From contig JADGOC010000009.1 in NCBI GenBank assembly GCA_017883165.1, forward strand, positions 1 to 52,592: a stretch of 52,592 nt of DNA, written 5' to 3'. The notes under the pieces are model-generated. The model did no database searches. It was not told where the DNA came from and worked only from the letters and a program-made list of their open reading frames with translations. A program made the translations under genes and the position numbers. Of this stretch, positions 17,152 to 26,840 are shown piece after piece (the first letter of the stretch is position 1; each line of letters starts with the position of its first letter). This stretch comes from Acidobacteriota bacterium. Lineage in GTDB: Bacteria > Acidobacteriota > Vicinamibacteria > Vicinamibacterales > CAVVIG01.

Positions 17152-17763
17152 TCACTTGCCGGTGGCGTAATCTTTTCCGCCGTACACTTCCTCGTGCGCG
17201 GTCGGATCGCGAAACGGCGACGGCGCCTCCGGGTCGGGAATCCGGCGGCGCACCGCCGGCAGATGGCGCAGGTAGACGACGACGGCGTGACGGTCTTCTT
17301 CGGTCCAGTTCGTGTAGGAGCCCCACGGCATCATGCGGTACGACGTCACGTGGCCATCGGGAAACACGCCGCTCCGCATCACGCGCTTCACCTCATCGTC
17401 GGTCCGGCGCGCCAGCCCCGTCTCTTTGTCCGGCGTGAGATTGCGCGCGACGTACGTGCCGTCGTGCGTCAGGAACTTGAGACCGCCCGCCAGGTACTTG
17501 TCGAACTGCGGCCCCTTGGGCCCCGGCACCTGGTGGCACCCGATGCATCCGGCCGTCACCACGAGATAGCGCCCGTGCTCGGCGATCGCGCGTTGCGCCG
17601 GGTCTTTGATGTCGGCAACCGTTGGCGCCGCGTCGTTCTGCGCCTTCGAGAACGTTTCCGGCGGCGCGATGAAGAACGGCGGAATGAAGTAGAGAAACGC
17701 GCAGAATCCTGCCACCGCCAGGATCAGGACGATGAAGAAGGCCCACGTCAGGAATCGCTTCAT
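17152..17763 (-). CDS. Membrane-anchored monoheme cytochrome c
   Basis: A 203-residue c-type cytochrome with one N-terminal membrane helix (FLTWAFFIVLILAVAGFCAF) and a single heme site, CIGCH, near residue 72. The likely distal Met lies in the YRMMPWGSY segment near residue 145. The ATG at 17763 overlaps the triheme gene's TGA as ATGA, indicating translational coupling. A longer frame on this strand runs back into the triheme gene and is a shadow. It probably takes electrons from the molybdenum hydroxylase at the outer face of the inner membrane, together with the triheme protein. Confidence 0.9.
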   Translation of the reverse strand: MKRFLTWAFFIVLILAVAGFCAFLYFIPPFFIAPPETFSKAQNDAAPTVADIKDPAQRAIAEHGRYLVVTAGCIGCHQVPGPKGPQFDKYLAGGLKFLTHDGTYVARNLTPDKETGLARRTDDEVKRVMRSGVFPDGHVTSYRMMPWGSYTNWTEEDRHAVVVYLRHLPAVRRRIPDPEAPSPFRDPTAHEEVYGGKDYATGK

Positions 17764-19118
17764 CGCTGGCCTCCTTTCGTGCCGACGTTGCCCGGATAGA
17801 TGATGATCGGCGGGTCGTCCTGCAGAATCAGCATCTTGAACTTGCCCCACAGATACATCGGCAGAAGCGGCCGAGTGATTTCCGGAACTTTGTTGGACAC
17901 CGGCGGCACCGTCCGCAAGTACGCGACCATGGCGTTCAGATCCGCGGGCGTCATGGCCGAGAAGGCCGACCAGTCCATGGGCAACGGCGGCAGGCGGACG
18001 CCGTTCGGACGGGTGCCGGTGGTGATCACGCGCTTGATCTGGTCGTCGGTCCATCCGCCGAGGCCGGTCTCTTTGTCCGACGTCAGGTTGCCCGTGGGGT
18101 AATCGCCGAACGGCAGCACGCGCATCAGTTGACCGCCCGCAAGCGTCATCCCGGGCATGATTTTGCCGTCCTGATCGAGCGGCGAATGGCAGACCACGCA
18201 GAGGTGCGTGTCGACGAGATACTTGCCGCGCTTGATCGGGTCGGCCTTCGCCTCGGCCGCGTCCCGCGCGTAGAGCGCGGCGACTTCCTCCGCGTTCATC
18301 GACCACACCGGCTTTCGCCCCAGCGAGACGACAAAGTTCGCGAGATCCCACATCTCGGCGTCGGTCGCGGTGTCCTTGAACGACGGCATCGGCGTGCCCG
18401 ACATGCCGGTGCGGAAGCGCAGGTAGATGTCGCGCGACGTCGCGCCGCCGTGGAACGTCCACGGCTGCGTGAGATCGGCGGCGGTCAGCGGGTGATTCCA
18501 GTCGTCCTCGAATTCGGTGGCGATCGCGAACGTGCCGTGTCCGTCGGTGCCGTGGCAGCTGCCGCAGCTCAGCCGCTCGAAGACCTGGTGGCCGCGCGCG
18601 ATGCTCTCGGGCGAGCTCGGCACCTGCGGGCCGAGGGTGACCGCCGCCGCCAACTCGGTCGTGAAGCGCGGCGAGAGCGTCTTGATGTAGACGACGACGT
18701 CCTGAATCTCAGCGTCCGAGAGCAGCTTCTCCCACGCGGGCATCGCCGAGCCGTAGACGCCCTGCCGCACCGTGCGCAGCAGATCCTCGTCGGTCGGGAT
18801 GCTGCCGGTCTCGGTGGAGCGGAGCTTGTATCGGCCCGCGGTGAAATCGCGCGGCCGCGGCATCAGCATCGGCGCCGCGGGGCCGTCGCCGCTGCCCGTC
18901 TTCCCGTGGCATTCCACGCAGCGCGTGTCGTAGACGCGTTTTCCGCGCGCCGCGCTCTCGCTCGGCGCCGCGGCGACCGCGGGCCCTGTCGGCGCTGACG
19001 GCGTTGTCGGCGGCTGAGCGTCAAGGCCGCCGCGGACGGCGCCGAATCCGATCGCACCGGAACAAACGAGCGCGCCGATGGCGATCGGGCGGACAAACCG
19101 CTGAGAGGCCGATGTCAT
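17760..19118 (-). CDS. Triheme cytochrome c
   Basis: A 452-residue exported protein with three c-type heme sites: CVECH (near residue 67), CGSCH (near 185) and CVVCH (near 306), each heading its own cytochrome c domain. The N-terminus contains a hydrophobic segment (IAIGALVCSGAIGFG) consistent with a signal or anchor, followed by a Pro/Ala linker. Three-heme cytochromes accompany membrane-bound alcohol and aldehyde dehydrogenases and some molybdenum hydroxylases, feeding electrons towards quinone or a terminal oxidase. A C-terminal hydrophobic tail (MYLWGKFKMLILQ) may be a second membrane contact. AGGAGA lies ten bases before the ATG. The gene is coupled to the monoheme gene by ATGA. Confidence 0.92.
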   Translation of the reverse strand: MTSASQRFVRPIAIGALVCSGAIGFGAVRGGLDAQPPTTPSAPTGPAVAAAPSESAARGKRVYDTRCVECHGKTGSGDGPAAPMLMPRPRDFTAGRYKLRSTETGSIPTDEDLLRTVRQGVYGSAMPAWEKLLSDAEIQDVVVYIKTLSPRFTTELAAAVTLGPQVPSSPESIARGHQVFERLSCGSCHGTDGHGTFAIATEFEDDWNHPLTAADLTQPWTFHGGATSRDIYLRFRTGMSGTPMPSFKDTATDAEMWDLANFVVSLGRKPVWSMNAEEVAALYARDAAEAKADPIKRGKYLVDTHLCVVCHSPLDQDGKIMPGMTLAGGQLMRVLPFGDYPTGNLTSDKETGLGGWTDDQIKRVITTGTRPNGVRLPPLPMDWSAFSAMTPADLNAMVAYLRTVPPVSNKVPEITRPLLPMYLWGKFKMLILQDDPPIIIYPGNVGTKGGQR

Positions 19119-19132
19119 GAAGGCATCATCTC

Positions 19133-20110
19133 CTATGGAATCAAGACCAGCTTGCCGAGCGCTCCCGATTCCATGACGGCCGTGTGCGCGCGCCCGGCGT
19201 CGGCGAGCGGAATCTCCTGCGCGATCACGGGCGCCAGCGTCCCGTTGTCGAGCCCCGCCACGAGCGCCGCGTGAATCGACGCGAAATCCGCTTCGGATAC
19301 ATTGAAGTAGGTCACACCGAGGATGGCGCCGTCGCGTCCCATCACCTGGCGCGGGTCGATCTCCACGCGCCCCCGGTTGCCGACGACGACGACGCGGCCG
19401 CGCGGCGCGAGGAGCGACAGATCCTTGTCGAGATTGATGTGGGCGGCCATTTCGATCACGACGTCGACGCCGCGTCCGTGGGTCGCCTGCTTGATCTCGT
19501 CGAGATAATTCGGTGCGTGATGGTTCGCCACCACATCGGCGCCCTGCGCGCGGACAAGGTCGAGGCCGCGATCGGTGCCGCCGGTGCCGATGACGCGCAG
19601 GCCGTGCGCGTGCGCGAGCTGCACGGCCGCGATGCCGACGCCGCCCGTCGCGCCGTGCACGAGCACGGTTTCACCGGGCCGCGCGGCGGCGCGATGGAAG
19701 AGCGCGCGATAGGCGGTGGTATACGGGACGCCGAGCGCCGCTCCCTGCGCGAACGTTGCGCGCGCGGGCAGCCGATGGAGCTGCGCCGGCGTGCACACGA
19801 CGCGTTCCGCGTACGTGCCGGCGCCGGACAGTGTGCTGCCGTGGCCGGCGATGTACACGCGGTTGCCCGGCGCGACGCCCTTCACCTCGGCGCCGACCTC
19901 TTCGACCTCGCCCGCGCCGTCCGAGCCGGGAATGAAGGGCAGCGGCGGCTTGCGCGCGTACGTGCCGGTCACGACGTACACGTCCACCGGATTGACGCCC
20001 GCCGCGCGGATGCGGACGAGCACGTCGGAGGGGCCCGGCCTGGGATCGGGCACGTCCTCGAGGCGCAACACGTCCGGACCGCCGAACTCACGAACGAGAA
20101 TCGCATGCAC
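19133..20110 (-). CDS. Quinone oxidoreductase-like medium-chain dehydrogenase
   Basis: A 325-residue NAD(P)H-dependent MDR enzyme of the zeta-crystallin/quinone reductase type. The N-terminal GroES-like part carries RAAGVNPVDVYVVTG and PFIPGSDGAGEVEEVG. The Rossmann part carries VLVHGATGGVGIAAVQLA. The Cys/His ligands for catalytic zinc typical of alcohol dehydrogenases are absent, which fits a quinone or enone reductase. It is the first gene of the minus-strand run, 14 bases ahead of the triheme cytochrome gene, so it may share the operon. Its substrate and any link to the hydroxylase are unknown. It starts at ATG 20110, divergent from ispG with 33 bases between starts. Confidence 0.88.
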   Translation of the reverse strand: MHAILVREFGGPDVLRLEDVPDPRPGPSDVLVRIRAAGVNPVDVYVVTGTYARKPPLPFIPGSDGAGEVEEVGAEVKGVAPGNRVYIAGHGSTLSGAGTYAERVVCTPAQLHRLPARATFAQGAALGVPYTTAYRALFHRAAARPGETVLVHGATGGVGIAAVQLAHAHGLRVIGTGGTDRGLDLVRAQGADVVANHHAPNYLDEIKQATHGRGVDVVIEMAAHINLDKDLSLLAPRGRVVVVGNRGRVEIDPRQVMGRDGAILGVTYFNVSEADFASIHAALVAGLDNGTLAPVIAQEIPLADAGRAHTAVMESGALGKLVLIP

Positions 20111-20143
20111 GAGCGAATGCTATCATGAGCGATCTAGCCATTC

Positions 20144-21370
20144 ATGAGCCTGGTCAAACTCCACAAGACGGTCGGCGTCAAGGTCGGCTCAATCCAGGTC
20201 GGGGGCGGCGCGCCCATCGTCGTCCAGTCGATGACGATGACCGACACGGCGGACGCGCGCGCGACCGCCGTGCAGTGCATCGAGCTGGCCGAAGCCGGAT
20301 CGGAGCTGGTGCGCGTCACGGTGAATCTGCCCGAGGCGGCCGCCGCCGTTCCCGAGATCAAGCAGCGGATGCTCGACGCGGGCTGCACGGCGCCGCTCAT
20401 CGGCGACTTCCACTACAACGGCCACCTTCTGTTGACGAAGTTTCCCGCCTGCGCGCGCGCGCTCGACAAATACCGCATCAACCCGGGCAACGTCGGCACC
20501 GGCGCGCGGCGCGACGAGCAGTTCAGCACGATCTGCAGAGTGGCCGTCGATCACAACCGGCCGGTGCGGATCGGCGTCAACGGCGGTTCGCTCAATCAGG
20601 AGCTCGTCCTCGCGAAGATGCAGGAGAACACCGATCGCGACCTCGGCCGGAGCTCCGAAGAGATCGTCAACGAGTGCATGGTGCTGTCGGCGGTGGAGTC
20701 GACCGCGCTCGCGATCGAGAGCGGCTTGCGGAAGGATCAGATCATCATCTCGTGCAAGACGTCGCGGCCCCGCGACCTGATTGCCGTCTACCGCGAGCTG
20801 TCGCGGCGCACCGATCAGCCGCTGCACCTCGGGTTGACCGAAGCGGGTATGGGCGTCAAGGGCCTCGTCTGGTCCGCGTCGGCGATGGGCGTGCTGCTCA
20901 GCGAAGGCATCGGCGACACCATCCGCATGTCGCTCACGCCGCGCCCCGGCGGCGATCGCCGCGAGGAAGTGTACGCGGCGTGCGAGCTCCTGCAGGCGCT
21001 CGGGCTCCGATCGTTCTCGCCGAGCGTCACCGCCTGCCCCGGCTGCGGGCGCACGACGAGCAGCACGTTTCAGGAGCTCGCCGAACGGATTCAGGCGTAC
21101 GTCCGCGAGATGATGCCGCAGTGGAAAACCCACTACGACGGCGTCGAGACGATGACGCTCGCCGTCATGGGTTGCGTCGTCAACGGCCCGGGCGAGTCGA
21201 AGGCCGCCAACATCGGCATCAGCCTGCCGGGAACCGGCGAGGCCCCCAATTGTCCCGTCTTCATCGACGGCCGGCACGTCGACACGCTGCGCGGCACGTA
21301 CGAAGAGCTCGCCGCCCAGTTCCAGCGTCTCGTTGATGACTACATCGAGCACACCTACGCCAGACGCTGA
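20144..21370 (+). CDS. ispG: 4-hydroxy-3-methylbut-2-enyl diphosphate synthase
   Basis: Penultimate enzyme of the MEP isoprenoid pathway; it reductively opens MEcPP to HMBPP using a [4Fe-4S] cluster. At 408 residues it is the standard bacterial two-domain form. The TIM barrel begins [20 protein letters not shown] and contains [16 protein letters not shown]. The cluster domain has [19 protein letters not shown] and then [11 protein letters not shown], which supply the three Cys ligands and a Glu. It is divergent from the MDR gene. Its 3' end overlaps recQ by 35 bases, suggesting coupled translation. Confidence 0.97.
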   Translation: MSLVKLHKTVGVKVGSIQVGGGAPIVVQSMTMTDTADARATAVQCIELAEAGSELVRVTVNLPEAAAAVPEIKQRMLDAGCTAPLIGDFHYNGHLLLTKFPACARALDKYRINPGNVGTGARRDEQFSTICRVAVDHNRPVRIGVNGGSLNQELVLAKMQENTDRDLGRSSEEIVNECMVLSAVESTALAIESGLRKDQIIISCKTSRPRDLIAVYRELSRRTDQPLHLGLTEAGMGVKGLVWSASAMGVLLSEGIGDTIRMSLTPRPGGDRREEVYAACELLQALGLRSFSPSVTACPGCGRTTSSTFQELAERIQAYVREMMPQWKTHYDGVETMTLAVMGCVVNGPGESKAANIGISLPGTGEAPNCPVFIDGRHVDTLRGTYEELAAQFQRLVDDYIEHTYARR

Positions 21371-23234
21371 TCAGCGGCTCGAGTCGGCCCTGCAGCGCGT
21401 GTGGGGATTCTCGAGCTTTCGTCCGCTGCAGCGCGAAGCGATGCAGGCCATCCTCGCCGGACGCGACAGCGTCGTCGTGCTGCCGACCGGCGGCGGGAAG
21501 TCGCTGTGTTTCCAGGCGCCGGCGCTCGTGCGTCTCGCGACGGACGCGTCGAGCGCAGGGCGCGTCCCGTCGAACCGGCCGGAGCGACTCGGCTTCGCCC
21601 TGGTCGTCTCGCCGCTGATTTCGCTGATGAAGGATCAGGTCGACGGCCTGCGCGTCGACGGCGTGGCGGCCGCGTATCTGAACAGCTCGCTGACACCCGA
21701 CGAACGCGACGCGGTGCTGGCGAGCCTGCGCAACGACGAGTGCCGTCTGCTGTACGTGTCGCCGGAGCGGCTGGTGGGCGAGGGGAGCCAGGGGTTTCGC
21801 CGCATGCTGCAGCAGACCGGCGTGCGGTTCATCGCCATCGACGAAGCGCACTGCATCAGCCAGTGGGGCCACGATTTTCGTCCCGAGTACCGGCAGCTCG
21901 GCCGCCTGCGCGACGATTTTCCCGACGTGTCGCTGCACGCGTTCACGGCGACCGCGACCGAGCGCGTCCGCCGCGACATCATTACCGAGCTGCGTCTGCA
22001 GGATGCGGCGGTCCTCGTCGGTTCGTTCGACCGGCCGAACCTGACCTACCGCGTCCTGCGCCGCGGCAATCTCCATCGCCAGCTTCTGCAGATTCTCGAA
22101 CGCCACGCGGGCGAGGCCGGCATTGTCTATTGCGGATCGCGCCGTGAAGTCGAGGCGCTGGCCGTCTGGCTGCAGGGAGAAGGCCTGCGGGCGGCGCCGT
22201 ACCACGCCGGGTTGGCCGACGATGTGCGCAGCCGGAATCAGGAAGCGTTCCTCGACGAGCGCATCGACATCATGGTCGCCACCGTCGCGTTCGGGATGGG
22301 GATCGATCGCTCGAACGTGCGCTTCGTGGTGCACGCGGGCGCGCCGCGATCGCCCGAGCACTACCAGCAGGAATCGGGCCGCGCGGGCCGCGACGGGCTG
22401 CCGGCTGAGTGCGTGCTCATTTATTCGGGCGCCGACTTCGTCCGCTGGCGGCAGATGCTCGAGATGAACGGCGAGCTGACCGACAGCGGCCGAGCACTCC
22501 TGCGCGACATGGAGCGCTACGCGGCCGGCACACGGTGCCGCCACCGCTCGCTCGTGGAGTACTTCGGCGAGGCGTATGGACGCGCGGAGTGCGGCGCCTG
22601 CGACTGGTGCCTGAAGGAGCTGGATGCGGTCGCGGATTCCACGGTCGTCGCGCAGAAGATCCTGTCGTGCGTCGCGCGCGTGAAACAGGCATGGGGCATC
22701 GGCCACGTGTCCGATATCCTTATCGGACGCGCGACCGAGAAGGTCGTCGCGAGCGGCCACGACGATCTGTCGACCTTCGGTTTGCTGAAGGACGAGTCCG
22801 TGACGGCCCTGCGCGGCTACATCGAGCAGTTGGTCGGCGACGGCCTGCTGACGCGCGACGGCGATCCCTATCCTGTGTTGCGGTTGACGCCGGCGGGCGC
22901 GGCGCTGCTGAGAGGCGAGGGGGCCTGCTCGCTCTATCGGGAAGTGCAGCCGCCGAAATCGAAGAAAAGCGTCCGCGGCCGCCGCGAGAGCGTCGTCGCC
23001 GACGTCGATCAGGAGTTCTTCGATGCGTTGCGGGAGGTGCGGCTGCGTCTGGCGCGGGAGCGCGGCGTGCCGCCGTACGTCATCTTCCACGACACGACGC
23101 TGCGCGACATGATCCAGCGCCGCCCGCGCACGCTCGAGGATCTGCACGACATCTACGGCGTGGGCGCGAAAAAAGCCGCAGACTTCGGCGACGCCTTCCT
23201 CGACGCCATCCGCACGTTCCGCCGTCCTGAGTAG
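21336..23234 (+). CDS. recQ: ATP-dependent DNA helicase RecQ
   Basis: A 3'-5' superfamily 2 helicase acting in recombination and fork repair. Visible motifs are [18 protein letters not shown] (motif 0), [11 protein letters not shown] (Walker A, near residue 50), [15 protein letters not shown] (near 168), and the [10 protein letters not shown] motif VI. A zinc module follows with Cys at CRHRS and CGACDWC (near 400-425). The winged helix contains [15 protein letters not shown]-terminal HRDC domain (near 558-620) includes FHDTTLRDM and [18 protein letters not shown]. The ATG at 21336 is preferred to the TTG three bases upstream. It overlaps the ispG end by 35 bases and converges on apaG. Confidence 0.95.
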   Translation: MTTSSTPTPDADQRLESALQRVWGFSSFRPLQREAMQAILAGRDSVVVLPTGGGKSLCFQAPALVRLATDASSAGRVPSNRPERLGFALVVSPLISLMKDQVDGLRVDGVAAAYLNSSLTPDERDAVLASLRNDECRLLYVSPERLVGEGSQGFRRMLQQTGVRFIAIDEAHCISQWGHDFRPEYRQLGRLRDDFPDVSLHAFTATATERVRRDIITELRLQDAAVLVGSFDRPNLTYRVLRRGNLHRQLLQILERHAGEAGIVYCGSRREVEALAVWLQGEGLRAAPYHAGLADDVRSRNQEAFLDERIDIMVATVAFGMGIDRSNVRFVVHAGAPRSPEHYQQESGRAGRDGLPAECVLIYSGADFVRWRQMLEMNGELTDSGRALLRDMERYAAGTRCRHRSLVEYFGEAYGRAECGACDWCLKELDAVADSTVVAQKILSCVARVKQAWGIGHVSDILIGRATEKVVASGHDDLSTFGLLKDESVTALRGYIEQLVGDGLLTRDGDPYPVLRLTPAGAALLRGEGACSLYREVQPPKSKKSVRGRRESVVADVDQEFFDALREVRLRLARERGVPPYVIFHDTTLRDMIQRRPRTLEDLHDIYGVGAKKAADFGDAFLDAIRTFRRPE

Positions 23235-23253
23235 ACGACGTCGATCGTCGTGA

Positions 23254-23682
23254 CTAGTGAACGGTGTAGGGCTCGTGCAGCGCGAACGGCGCAATCTCGA
23301 CGTCGAAGGGCTCGCCGTCCTGCGCGACCATCTGATAGGTGCCGTGCATCACCCCGGTCGACGTCTTGAGCGGACATCCCGATGTGTACTGAAACGACTC
23401 GCCCGGCCCGAGCCTCGGCTGCTCGCCGATGACGCCGGGGCCTTTGACTTCTTCGGTGTGGCCGGCGGCGTCCGTGATGATCCAGTGGCGGCTCAGGAGC
23501 TGCACGGTGTCGTCGCCCTCGTTCGAGATGCGAACGGTGTAGTAGAAGAACCAGTGATTTTGGAACGGCTGAGAGTGCTCGGCCGCATATTGCGACTCGA
23601 CCTCGACGCGGACATTGTTGGTGAGCGCTTCGGACGTGCACGTGTGCAGCGACGGCTCTTTCGACTCTTTGGACTCGGACAT
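23254..23682 (-). CDS. apaG: ApaG family protein
   Basis: A small all-beta ApaG/DUF525 domain protein of about 142 residues. Recognisable segments are VRVEVESQYAAEHSQP, FFYYTVRISNEGDDTVQLLS, RHWIITDAAG, EEVKGPGVIGEQPRLGPGES and a Gly-rich MHGTYQMV near the end. ApaG is linked in enterobacteria to cobalt and magnesium handling, but its biochemical role is not settled. The N-terminal Glu/Ser/Lys stretch (SESKESKEPS) is an extra tail. The start is ATG 23682 rather than TTG 23685. It is divergent from the aconitase-family gene with a 37-base gap. Confidence 0.93.
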   Translation of the reverse strand: MSESKESKEPSLHTCTSEALTNNVRVEVESQYAAEHSQPFQNHWFFYYTVRISNEGDDTVQLLSRHWIITDAAGHTEEVKGPGVIGEQPRLGPGESFQYTSGCPLKTSTGVMHGTYQMVAQDGEPFDVEIAPFALHEPYTVH

Positions 23683-23719
23683 CAATGTCTCATGATACCA
23701 GCGTTAGTATTAGAAGGTC

Positions 23720-25756
23720 ATGCACACGATTGAATCCGCCCGTTTGAAGCCCGGCGTCACACGCGAGTCGGTCGCCCCGCCGGCGGCGGCTGACGCGGCG
23801 CAGTCGACCGCGATCATCCGCGGCACCGCGCTCATCATCTGGGACCTGAAAGTCCCCGGCAAGAAACAGAAGCTCGACGCCATCGATACGGATCAGATTA
23901 CCCCCGCCGCCGACTGCGTGTCGGAGAGCCTCGAGACGCTCGACGAACGCTGGAAGGCCGGATCGTTCCGCTACCTGATGCCCGATTTTCGCGCCCGAGT
24001 CCATCGCGGCGAGACGTTCCTCGTCGCCGGCGACCGGTTCGCGATCGGCTCGTCGCGTGAAATGAGCCCGGCGGGACTCAAAGGCGTCGCCGAAGAAGTC
24101 GGCCTGGAGATGGTCGTCGTCTGCGGCCAGAACATGGGCGACATCTTCCGCCGAAATGCGCTAAATCTCGGGCTGCACGTTGTGCAGAGCCCGGAGGCGG
24201 TGGCCGACGCGCGCGACGGCGACACATTCAGTTTTGACCCGCGGTCGCGGCAACTCACCAACGAGACGCAGGGCAAGACGTACGACCCGGTGCCGCTGAC
24301 GCCGAAGGAAGACGAGATCCGCAGGAGCGGCGGCATCTTCACGGTCGGCCGCCGCGAGTTCAAGGCCTCCGTGCAGACCACGCCTGCCATCGAATGGCCC
24401 GATCCCGACCAGGCGCGCGGCATGACCTCGACCGAACAGATCGTGTGGGCCCATCGCGTCGACAAGACGGCGGCCGCGACGCCGGGTGCGACGCTGCGCG
24501 TGTACGCCGATCTGCTGCCGGCCTCGGACGGGACCGCGCCGTTTGCGATTCACACGTTCAACCAGATTACCGGCGGCCGCACGATCTTCCCGCGCCAGGC
24601 GGCGATCGCCAACGATCACTTCGTCTTCACCGGCAAAAAGGACGATGACAAGCAGACCGCCATCGGCCGGGAGTTCGCGCGCGCGCACGGCATCGAGAAG
24701 CCGTACTACGCGACGCCGGGCGACGGCATCTTCCATTTCTACTTTCCCGAGCAGGGGCTGATCGTGCCGGGGCAGTTCATTCCCGGCGCTGATTCGCACA
24801 GCCGGGCGTACGGCGCGTACGGGGCCGTCGGCATGGGCGTCGGATCGACCACGCTCGGCTTCGGCTGGTCGACCGGCTACATCTTCTTCACGCTCGCGAA
24901 GGCGCGCCGCGTGGTGTTCGGCGGCCGGCTGCAGCCGTGGGTGAGCGGCAAGGACATCGTCCTCGAGCTGCTGCGGCGGTGGGGCGTGAAGCAGTCGCAG
25001 GGGATGTCGGTGGAGCTCGTCGACGCGAATCAGCAATTGCGGATCGCGTATCGCAACACGATCGCCAACATGATGGCCGAGGCCGAAGCGCTGAACGGCA
25101 TCTTCGCGCCAGACGCGATCACGGAGGCGTGGTACCGCGCGAAGGGGATCGTCGACCTGCCGTACCCGCCGTTCGCGCCGGGCGCGGACGCGCGCTACGA
25201 GATCGACGAGACGATCGACCTGACGGGCGTGACGGCGATGATCGCGAAGCCGTTCAGCCCGGGCAACGCGTTTCCCGCCGAGGAAGTCGCGCGCGAGCGC
25301 ATCACGTTCGACAAGGCGATGATCGGGTCGTGCACCAACGGGAGCTACGACGATCTCTTGACCGCTGCGCTCGTCATCCGCGCGGCGCGTCGGCAGGGCG
25401 CCACGCGCGCGGCGAAACCGTTCGTCGTGTTCCCCGGATCGGGCGGCGTCGGCCGCGAGATCACGGTGGCGGATCCGCGGCTGGCGGGCGAGTCGATCGC
25501 CGACGTCTTCCGATCGGTCGGCGGCGTGATTCGCCAGTCGTGGTGCGGGCCGTGCTTCGGGCAGGGGCCTGACGCGCTCAGCAAGGGAGAGCGCGCCATC
25601 ACCTCGTTCAATCGCAACTGGCAGAACCGCATGGGCCTCGGCGGCGAAGGCTATCTCGCCAGCCCCGCCGTCGTCGCCGCGTCGGCGCTGGTCGGCTACA
25701 TGGCGCCGCCGAGCGAACTGGGGCTCGAGTGGAATCCCGAGGATTTCGATGTCTGA
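23720..25756 (+). CDS. Fused aconitase-family dehydratase, small-subunit domain first
   Basis: A 678-residue [4Fe-4S] hydro-lyase that joins a LeuD/swivelling domain (about residues 30-215; [29 protein letters not shown]) to a LeuC/aconitase large domain (about 230-678). The cluster ligands are visible as [13 protein letters not shown] (near 538) and SWCGPCFG (near 609). The substrate-side segment [22 protein letters not shown] is also present. The domain order is the reverse of canonical aconitase, where the swivel domain is C-terminal. It could act on isopropylmalate, homocitrate, methylcitrate or citrate; the sequence alone does not say. No leuA, leuB or citrate-cycle genes are adjacent. 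The downstream ferredoxin gene overlaps by eight bases. Confidence 0.88.
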   Translation: MHTIESARLKPGVTRESVAPPAAADAAQSTAIIRGTALIIWDLKVPGKKQKLDAIDTDQITPAADCVSESLETLDERWKAGSFRYLMPDFRARVHRGETFLVAGDRFAIGSSREMSPAGLKGVAEEVGLEMVVVCGQNMGDIFRRNALNLGLHVVQSPEAVADARDGDTFSFDPRSRQLTNETQGKTYDPVPLTPKEDEIRRSGGIFTVGRREFKASVQTTPAIEWPDPDQARGMTSTEQIVWAHRVDKTAAATPGATLRVYADLLPASDGTAPFAIHTFNQITGGRTIFPRQAAIANDHFVFTGKKDDDKQTAIGREFARAHGIEKPYYATPGDGIFHFYFPEQGLIVPGQFIPGADSHSRAYGAYGAVGMGVGSTTLGFGWSTGYIFFTLAKARRVVFGGRLQPWVSGKDIVLELLRRWGVKQSQGMSVELVDANQQLRIAYRNTIANMMAEAEALNGIFAPDAITEAWYRAKGIVDLPYPPFAPGADARYEIDETIDLTGVTAMIAKPFSPGNAFPAEEVARERITFDKAMIGSCTNGSYDDLLTAALVIRAARRQGATRAAKPFVVFPGSGGVGREITVADPRLAGESIADVFRSVGGVIRQSWCGPCFGQGPDALSKGERAITSFNRNWQNRMGLGGEGYLASPAVVAASALVGYMAPPSELGLEWNPEDFDV

Positions 25757-26153
25757 CGCCTCGCTCGAGCGCCAGCGCGAGATCGCGGAGACGATTGGCG
25801 TCGACGTCGCGCACCGCCACATTCTGCTCTGCTGCGATCAGACCAATCCCAAATGTTGCGAGAAAGCGCGCGGGCTCGAGGCGTGGGAGTTTCTGAAACG
25901 CCGGCTGAAAGAGCTCGGCCTGTCGGAGCGTGGCGGCATTCTGCGAACCAAAGCGAACTGTCTCCGCATCTGCGAAGGCGGCCCGATCGCGGTCGTCTAT
26001 CCCGAGGGTGCGTGGTACGCCGGCTGCGATCCGCCGGTGCTCGAGCGGATCATTCAGGAGCATCTCATCGGCGGCCACCCCGTCCGGGAGCACCTCATCA
26101 CGCAGCATGCCTTGACCAACTCGGTCGTGTTGAAGAAGAAGCCGCGTGGATAA
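25749..26153 (+). CDS. Thioredoxin-like [2Fe-2S] ferredoxin
   Basis: A 134-residue protein of the thioredoxin-fold 2Fe-2S type. Cys ligands are suggested by [15 protein letters not shown] near residue 30 and by [18 protein letters not shown] near 75, the latter with the GGP-hydrophobic-YPEG ending typical of this family. It overlaps the end of the aconitase-family gene by eight bases and is therefore probably co-translated with it. A redox or cluster-maintenance role for that [4Fe-4S] enzyme is a reasonable guess, but nothing more. A second pair of adjacent Cys in each motif makes exact ligand assignment uncertain. Confidence 0.88.
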   Translation: MSDASLERQREIAETIGVDVAHRHILLCCDQTNPKCCEKARGLEAWEFLKRRLKELGLSERGGILRTKANCLRICEGGPIAVVYPEGAWYAGCDPPVLERIIQEHLIGGHPVREHLITQHALTNSVVLKKKPRG

Positions 26154-26168
26154 GCCGGAGATCGCGCC

Positions 26169-26840
26169 GTGGTGACGGAGCGCAGCATAGCCGCGGGCAC
26201 GCACGGCCGCTACCTCGTCGAGGCGCCCTCCACGCCGACTGCTCCAGCGCCTTGCCCGGTGCTCGTCGGCTTTCATGGCTATGCGGAAAGCGCCGAGATC
26301 GAGCTCGATCGTCTGCGATCGATTCCGGGCGCGGGCGGGTGGCTGCTCGTCTCGGTCCAGGGGCTGCACCCCTTCTATCGAAGCCGTAGCGAAGACGTCG
26401 TCGCCGGCTGGATGACGCGGCAGGACCGCGATCTGGCGATCGCCGACAACCTGGCTTACACCGCCGCCGTGCTGCACGCAGTGTCGCGTGAATGGAACAC
26501 GGACGGCCGCGTCGTGTTCAGTGGTTTTTCGCAGGGCGTCGCGATGGCATTTCGGGCGGCGGCGGCGAGCGCGCAGGCCGCCGGGACTGTCGTCGCTGTT
26601 GTGGCTCTTGGGGGCGACGTGCCGCCGGAGCTCGATTCGGTTGCGCTCGCTCGGATTCCGGCGGTCCTCATCGGCCGCGGCACGCGCGATGGCTGGTACG
26701 GCACCGAAACCTTCGACTCAGACGTGCAGCGGCTCAGCGCCGCCGGCGTGCACGTCGAAGCGGCCGCGCTTGACGCCGGCCACGAATGGATCGACGCGTT
26801 CAGCCGCGCGGCGGGCGCGTTCCTGAGCCGGCGCTGGTAG
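26169..26840 (+). CDS. Alpha/beta hydrolase, carboxylesterase/phospholipase type
   Basis: A 223-residue serine hydrolase. The oxyanion-hole segment is VLVGFHGYAESAE, the nucleophile elbow is VVFSGFSQGVAMAF, an Asp candidate is in GRGTRDGWYG, and the His is in DAGHEWIDAF. The order and spacing match the small carboxylesterase/YpfH-type family. No signal peptide is seen, so it is probably cytoplasmic. It starts 15 bases after the ferredoxin stop and may belong to the same transcript. Its end overlaps the convergent hydrolase gene by 41 bases. Confidence 0.88.
   Translation: MVTERSIAAGTHGRYLVEAPSTPTAPAPCPVLVGFHGYAESAEIELDRLRSIPGAGGWLLVSVQGLHPFYRSRSEDVVAGWMTRQDRDLAIADNLAYTAAVLHAVSREWNTDGRVVFSGFSQGVAMAFRAAAASAQAAGTVVAVVALGGDVPPELDSVALARIPAVLIGRGTRDGWYGTETFDSDVQRLSAAGVHVEAAALDAGHEWIDAFSRAAGAFLSRRW

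Noticed and set aside
17764-18462. N-terminal extension of the monoheme cytochrome back into the triheme gene
   Set aside because: The extension is out of frame with the triheme gene and Arg-rich; the ATG with ATGA coupling and a membrane helix at 17763 is the natural start.
21261-23294. 677-residue open frame on the minus strand
   Set aside because: It is antisense to recQ and part of ispG, which have complete motifs; composition is that of a shadow.
24161-25822. 553-residue open frame on the minus strand
   Set aside because: Antisense to the aconitase-family gene, with no recognisable domain.
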